Source of the DNA: Hymenobacter duratus
Lineage (GTDB): Bacteria > Bacteroidota > Bacteroidia > Cytophagales > Hymenobacteraceae
Reading direction: 5' to 3'
Assembly (NCBI RefSeq): GCF_014698995.1
Contig: NZ_JACWZZ010000003.1
Coordinates: 186,001-250,000, forward strand
Length of the DNA: 64,000 nucleotides
Position 1 is the first letter of the stretch, and the number at the start of each line of letters is the position of its first letter. This document shows, piece after piece, positions 60,701 to 64,000 of this stretch. The translations under genes were made by a program, and so were the position numbers. The notes beneath the pieces are model-generated. The model ran no database searches. It saw only the letters and a program-made list of their open reading frames with translations, and was not told the origin of the DNA.

Positions 60701-62137
60701 GCCCACGTGGTGAACAACGGAGGCGTAGTGAACGGCAACGCCGCCGTGCAGCGCTACATTGATGGCAGCCTGAACAGCGGCAGCGGCTACCGCCACTATT
60801 CCGCCCCGGTTTCCGGTTCCAGCGTGGCCGACTTGGCTACCAGCGGCTACTCGCCGGTTGTGAATCCGGCCTATAATACGGCCGCTGTACCTAGCGCCGT
60901 TACGCCGTTCCCCACGGTGTTCGGCTACGATGAAACCCGCGTGACTACCAGCGGTAACCCCGCGCCGCAGGATTTCGACAAAGGCTTCTTCTCCCCTGCT
61001 TCCACTGGCAGCCCCTTGGTTGTAGGCCGGGGCTACACCGTAAACATTCCGGCTTCGCAGACCGTGGACTTCGTGGGCACGCTCAACAACGGCGCCGTTA
61101 CGGCCAGCGGCCTGTCGCGCGGCACCCAGACCGAGTCGGGCTGGCAGCTGCTGGGCAACCCCTACCCTTCCCCAATTGACTGGGACCTGGTAGGCCGCAC
61201 CAACGTAGACGCTGCCGTGTATGTGTATCGCTCTACAGGCACCTACGCCGGCACCTATTCCAGCTATGTAGCAGATGGCGCGGGCACGAACGGTGGCACG
61301 GACATCATCGGCTCGGGCCAGGGGTTCTTCGTGCGGGTAAGCACGCCGGCCAGCACCAATGGGCAGGTTTCCTTTGCCAATGCGGCTCGCCTGACGACGT
61401 ATGCAAGCCCGATCTTCCAGCGCGGTACGGCCATCAACGGCCCGCTCGTCCGCCTCGACCTACGGGCGGCTGCCGGACCAGCTGATGAAACCGTAGTGTA
61501 CTTTGACCCGAATGCCACGGCCGGATTCGATGCGACAATGGACGCCTATAAGCTTCTGGCCGGCAGTACGCCCGTATTGGCCAGCGAGCTGAACGCCACG
61601 ACGCGCCTCGCCATCAATGCTCTGCCGACCCTGACTACTGCTGACCGGACTATTGCGCTGCACGTAGCTGCCAGCCAGCCAGGCACCCACACGCTGCGGG
61701 CCGTGGAGCTGCAGAATCTGCCAGCCGGCACCTTTGCCTACCTCCGCGACGCTCAGACCGGTACTGTGGTAGATCTGGCATCTCAGCCTGAATACAGCTT
61801 CCAGCTTGCGGCAGGCACCGCCATTGGCCGCTTCACGCTGCTCCTGACCCAGCAACGGATTCTGGCCAATGCTCCGGCAGCCCTCAGCCAACAGGTGTCG
61901 GTATTCCCGAATCCGGCGCGTGGCACGGTTGCCGTCAGCCTCCCAGCGGCTCTGGCCCGCCAGGCCACTGAGGTGCAGCTGCTGAACTCGCTGGGCCAGA
62001 CAGTGCTGCGGACTACGCTGCCCGCCGGCACCACGCAGGCCCGCTCGATTTCCCTGTCCGGCGTATCGCAGGGCGTGTATACGCTGCGCCTGCAAACCAC
62101 CGAAGGCAGCATCAACAAACGCCTCGTGATTGAATAA
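57728..62137 (+). CDS. T9SS-secreted protein with three DUF4394 domains
   Basis: A 1469-residue secreted protein. Signal peptide (RRLLGLTIGISLLGSVSAQ), then three DUF4394 repeats at about 35-305, 318-560 and 587-787, each with the block FDFNPTVDRIRVVS and an ALGYD/GMGYD-like motif (beta-propeller type). A middle cleaved-adhesin-like segment starts near 844 (LTWTGAVSTDWGVAGNW), and the C-terminus from about 1390 is a type A T9SS sorting domain (SVFPNPARGT, then QGVYTLRLQTTEGSINKRLVIE). T9SS export and anchoring or release at the surface are expected. Start ATG 57728; a GTG three bases earlier is less likely. Confidence 0.93.
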   Translation: MKAPIRSPFPPFNRRLLGLTIGISLLGSVSAQHANAQVVFGLSGTDLTSVNLASPATSQTRVAITGVTAGQTLVGLDFRPATGELFALGYDAATAGANSRLYVINQTTAVATPVGAAAFRLDLGGASERIAFDFNPTVDRIRVVSTNDANYRLNPITGGIAAPDTNLAFVAGDANAGQNPYIGAGAYTNSFIGAANTVLYYIDEQRNLLVRSDNPNGGTLTTLVPITPSALGNPTPINAPGASTDLDIFTVSAGAENAYLNVNQVDGNGNFISFLYRLNLTTGATTLAGAINGTGVGITDIAVRIDRTAPAVSGQLLYGVTTNNNLISFYSGTPGFINSSVGISGISAGQTLVGTDFRPNTGQLIGMGYDATTAGANSELYSINPSTGVATSLGAAIRLELGGPTENIGFDFNPTVDRIRVVSTNRADFRLNPNNGALAATDGQLTYAPTDQNAAATPRIGSVGYTNSYPGSTSTTLYDIDEALSILAIQNPPNAGTLNTVGNTTGLTLSSSNALVDLDIYFDRGSSVNRAFLTANPAGQPSSNLYSLDLGTGNPALVGAIGLGIPVRDVAAALSGADASAALSGRLLYGIAGGNLVSFDSGNPGVIRTAVNITGLPVNGSQVLVGSDFRPANGMLYALGYDAALQQGQLYTLNLTTGALSAVGGLQPLALGTSAASIGFDFNPVPDRIRITSASNQANLRMNPDDATYLTDGTLSNPNGAPALSGVAYTNNDTNAATGTTLYGYDQARNVLLRSTDANAGTYVDQGSTGISVNPGAEFDIFADLTAPAAPVNTAYLAASPAGSTADNLYTVDLSSGAATSAGRIGSGSNLTGLAAFLTPVLSGLTWTGAVSTDWGVAGNWSPMQVPTATDNVTIPNVANDPVVSNAQQANSVTLGSGATLTTANGGTLTVNGNFTNNGGSTLGSGTGTIAFTGPAAQTIGGTGTTFINNLTAGPAGVTAASAVQVQRVLLLNGNLTSNGNLTLLSNATGTAHVVNNGGVVNGNAAVQRYIDGSLNSGSGYRHYSAPVSGSSVADLATSGYSPVVNPAYNTAAVPSAVTPFPTVFGYDETRVTTSGNPAPQDFDKGFFSPASTGSPLVVGRGYTVNIPASQTVDFVGTLNNGAVTASGLSRGTQTESGWQLLGNPYPSPIDWDLVGRTNVDAAVYVYRSTGTYAGTYSSYVADGAGTNGGTDIIGSGQGFFVRVSTPASTNGQVSFANAARLTTYASPIFQRGTAINGPLVRLDLRAAAGPADETVVYFDPNATAGFDATMDAYKLLAGSTPVLASELNATTRLAINALPTLTTADRTIALHVAASQPGTHTLRAVELQNLPAGTFAYLRDAQTGTVVDLASQPEYSFQLAAGTAIGRFTLLLTQQRILANAPAALSQQVSVFPNPARGTVAVSLPAALARQATEVQLLNSLGQTVLRTTLPAGTTQARSISLSGVSQGVYTLRLQTTEGSINKRLVIE

Positions 62138-62152
62138 CCACCGGTCTTCCGG

Positions 62153-62181
62153 CCCCGGCTGTGCATGCACGGCCGGGGTTT
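62153..62181 (+). terminator. Terminator after the T9SS cargo gene
   Basis: GC-rich hairpin with arms CCCCGGC and GCCGGGG around a palindromic loop GTGCATGCAC, followed by TTT. Confidence 0.65.
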
Positions 62182-62227
62182 GGCTGCCGACTGCCTTTTC
62201 CTTGTTTTCCGCCTAGCTCCGCTTTAT

Positions 62228-62455
62228 ATGAAAAACATTGCCACTTTCCTCCGACTGACTTTTGCTATTGCCGGCCTTGTTCTGCTGGCCGGCGGAGCCA
62301 ACCTGGCACAGGCCCAGGGCCCCGGTTCGGGCGGCCCCGAGCCCGACCCGCAACAGCCCACGGCCGTTCCTATTGACGGCGGTGCTTCGCTGCTGCTGGC
62401 CGCCGGAGTTGGTTTCGGCCTGAAAAAGCTCCGCGACCAGCGCCGTCGTCGGTAG
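62228..62455 (+). CDS. PID-CTERM small exported protein
   Basis: A 75-residue protein: signal-like N-terminus (TFAIAGLVLLAGGANLAQ), a short Pro/Gly-rich middle, and a C-terminal sorting signature VPIDGGASLLLAAGVGFG followed by a basic end (KKLRDQRRRR). The P-I-D-G-G motif, a hydrophobic helix and an arginine-rich tail fit the PID-CTERM class that Bacteroidota share with exosortase-like systems. No exosortase gene is in the window. The mature part is tiny, so this may be a surface peptide or a structural unit. It follows the T9SS gene by 90 bases behind a terminator. Confidence 0.85.
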   Translation: MKNIATFLRLTFAIAGLVLLAGGANLAQAQGPGSGGPEPDPQQPTAVPIDGGASLLLAAGVGFGLKKLRDQRRRR

Positions 62456-62480
62456 CGCTCCATCTGCCACCGTTCCCCTC

Positions 62481-62512
62481 AAGCCTGCTTCCGATGCGTC
62501 GGGGGCAGGCTT
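62481..62512 (+). terminator. Terminator after the PID-CTERM gene
   Basis: Arms AAGCCTGC (62481-62488) and GCAGGCTT (62505-62512) followed by TTT. Confidence 0.75.
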
Positions 62513-62750
62513 TTGCGTGAAATTAGTTCTCTGATTTTCAACCCCAACAGCAGTAGCTCCGCACAAATGCCTGCTACCCGCAAACCACCTGCTGCCAATC
62601 TTCCGTAACTGCATACAAGCAGATCAGGGTAGCCTGCCGCAACACAGTGCTAGCTGCTATGCCGCCCGCGCCCTCTTTCCGAGTACACCTGCGGCTCACA
62701 CCTGCTTCAGGTTCCATTGAGTAGTCTTCTCACCACGAATCTTTATTCGG

Positions 62751-62957
62751 ATGGAACCACATGCCCATACCTCGTCCCTGTCCACTACGGCAGTAGCGCT
62801 GCTACTGCTTGCGGGCGGCTTGTTCACCACTTCCTCCATTCTGGCAGCTACCACCTCCGATACCGGCGGGAGCACCACCAACCTTACTACGCTGCACGGT
62901 AGCAGGCACGCCAGCGCGCTGAGTCGGTTCCGCCACCGGCGCCGTATGGCACTCTAA
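62751..62957 (+). CDS. Small hypothetical membrane-associated protein
   Basis: A 68-residue ORF: a hydrophobic helix (TTAVALLLLAGGLFTTSSIL), a Ser/Thr-rich stretch and a basic end (SRFRHRRRMAL). It ends 8 bases before a strong terminator, which supports it as a real transcription unit. Its layout is similar to the small PID-CTERM gene upstream but without the PID motif. Unrecognised. Confidence 0.4.
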   Translation: MEPHAHTSSLSTTAVALLLLAGGLFTTSSILAATTSDTGGSTTNLTTLHGSRHASALSRFRHRRRMAL

Positions 62958-62964
62958 AAACCGG

Positions 62965-62992
62965 AAAGGCCCGAATGGTTGTTCGGGCCTTT
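62965..62992 (+). terminator. Terminator after the 68-residue ORF
   Basis: Arms AAAGGCCCGAA (62965-62975) and TTCGGGCCTTT (62982-62992), then TTT. Confidence 0.85.
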
Positions 62993-63163
62993 TTCAGGCT
63001 GGTCTTTAAGGTACCGCCTTCTATCTCCAGCCCCGCCGACACTTGGATCCGTCGCTTCGGCGGCTGGCGCCTTCTGTTGTGGCACCGCCTGTTTCGGGGT
63101 AAAACACGCGGTATTCCGCCGGTAGCGCACCTTCCGGCGCTGCGGTGCGTATTGGCTCAGCCT

Positions 63164-64000
63164 ATGCCCTGCCTTGCCACGTCCGAACGCTACAGCATCA
63201 GCCTGCCCAGCGGCCACCGCTTCCCCATTGCCAAGTACGAGCTGATTCGGGAGCAGCTGTTGTGGCAGGGCATTGCGCCACCCCACGACTTCTACGACCC
63301 CGGCCTAGCCAGCGAGGAGGACATTCTGCGCGTCCACTCCCCCGACTATTGGCACCGGGTGCGCGACCTGCGGCTCTCCGCCGCCGAAGTGCGCCGCCTG
63401 GGGTTGCCGCAAAGCCCCGAGCTGGTGCGCCGCTCCCTGAGCAGCGTGGCCGGCACTGTGCAGTCGGCAGTACGGGCGCTGCGGGATGGTATCGGCCTGA
63501 GTCTGGCCGGTGGTACCCACCACGCGTTCCGGGACCGGGGCGAAGGATTCTGCGTGCTCAACGATATGGCCGTGGCCGCCGCGCACCTGCTGCACCACAG
63601 CCTGGCGCGGCAGGTGCTGGTAGTAGACCTCGACGTACACCAGGGCGACGGCACGGCCAGCATATTCCGCCAGGAGCCGCGCGTATTCACCTTCTCGATG
63701 CACGCCGGCGCCAACTACCCGCTGCGGAAGGAGCAGTCGGACCTGGATATTGCGCTTGACCTGGGCACCGACGACGACACCTACCTGCGCCTCCTGCACG
63801 ACACGCTGCCCGGCCTGCTGGCCCAGACGCAGCCCGACTTCGTGTTCTTTCAGGCCGGGGTAGACGTGCTGGCCACCGACAAGCTGGGCAAACTGGCCCT
63901 CACGCAGGCCGGCTGCCGCCAGCGCGACGAATACGTGCTGCGCCTCTGCCAGCAGCACCAGCTACCCGTGGCCGTGAGCATGGGCGGCGGCTACTCCGAG
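63164..64000 (+). CDS. Histone deacetylase-family protein, 3' truncated by the window
   Basis: 279 residues are visible and the frame runs off the end. Family motifs are in order: LPSGHRFPIAKYELIREQLL at the start, HSPDYWHRV, GGTHHAFRDRGEGFCVLND with the catalytic His pair, VLVVDLDVHQGDGTA with metal-binding Asp and His, and FFQAGVDVLATDKLG. Bacterial members are acetylpolyamine or acetoin-utilisation deacetylases. Start ATG 63164; no other ATG in frame is nearby. Confidence 0.93.
   Translation, partial: MPCLATSERYSISLPSGHRFPIAKYELIREQLLWQGIAPPHDFYDPGLASEEDILRVHSPDYWHRVRDLRLSAAEVRRLGLPQSPELVRRSLSSVAGTVQSAVRALRDGIGLSLAGGTHHAFRDRGEGFCVLNDMAVAAAHLLHHSLARQVLVVDLDVHQGDGTASIFRQEPRVFTFSMHAGANYPLRKEQSDLDIALDLGTDDDTYLRLLHDTLPGLLAQTQPDFVFFQAGVDVLATDKLGKLALTQAGCRQRDEYVLRLCQQHQLPVAVSMGGGYSE

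Noticed and set aside
1..64000. CRISPR arrays, phage or IS elements
   Set aside because: No regularly spaced direct repeats with unique spacers, and no transposase, integrase or phage genes; the palindromes are single elements.

Overview
The window looks like chromosome of a GC-rich Bacteroidota of the Cytophagales, most like Hymenobacter or a close relative. The evidence is a large protein with a C-terminal type IX secretion (T9SS) sorting domain, a PID-CTERM small protein, TonB-dependent uptake, many lipoproteins with an LxxC box, a transketolase split into two genes, and repeated TAnnTTTG promoter-like boxes, with few Shine-Dalgarno-like sequences seen. Coding density is high and there are no phage, IS, CRISPR or integrase genes. 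Genus assignment is inference.

Layout. 1-6.5 kb: end of an outer-membrane BamA-like protein, a YgiD-type extradiol dioxygenase, a TPR lipoprotein, an MFS transporter and a low-GC orphan. 6.6-14.7 kb: a molybdenum-themed block with a three-gene PaoABC-type aldehyde/xanthine oxidoreductase operon, a Crp-family regulator, a TonB-dependent receptor and a ModE-like regulator. A near-consensus ModE operator abuts the receptor start codon. 14.8-21.3 kb: dnaB, mpl, an alpha/beta hydrolase, an M48 protease/lipoprotein/38-residue ORF operon and a FAH-family hydrolase. 21.5-30 kb: M23 peptidase, type II NADH dehydrogenase, lipocalin, Bcp peroxiredoxin, and the transketolase halves separated by a VWA-protein gene. 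30-38.2 kb: an accessory stretch with orphans, a ClC channel gene broken by a frameshift, a decayed duplicate of a DUF481-like gene, a zinc-ribbon protein and a DUF5060 glycoside-hydrolase-like protein. 38.3-41.8 kb: an ECF sigma / putative anti-sigma / Spy-like operon, a class III aminotransferase and a TerB-like protein. 42-52.9 kb: pfkA, miaA, a glycosyltransferase, a 1359-residue hybrid histidine kinase with a single-domain response regulator, an MBL hydrolase and an NFACT (RqcH-like) protein. 52.9-64 kb: tRNA-Leu(GAG), a low-affinity iron permease, Dps, a MOSC protein, a DUF2490 protein, an NHL-repeat lipoprotein, a three-fold DUF4394 T9SS cargo, a PID-CTERM peptide and the start of a histone-deacetylase-family gene.

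Three families of intergenic palindromes occur: a GTCATGCTGAGC-type element (three copies), an AATTAAAAATT-type element that supplies the stop codon of the iron-sulfur subunit gene, and an AATGTGCTGATG-type element that ends exactly at a start codon.

The most interesting signal is the ModE-like regulator plus ModE-like operator at a TonB-dependent receptor. It predicts molybdenum- or tungsten-controlled uptake across the outer membrane next to a molybdoenzyme operon.
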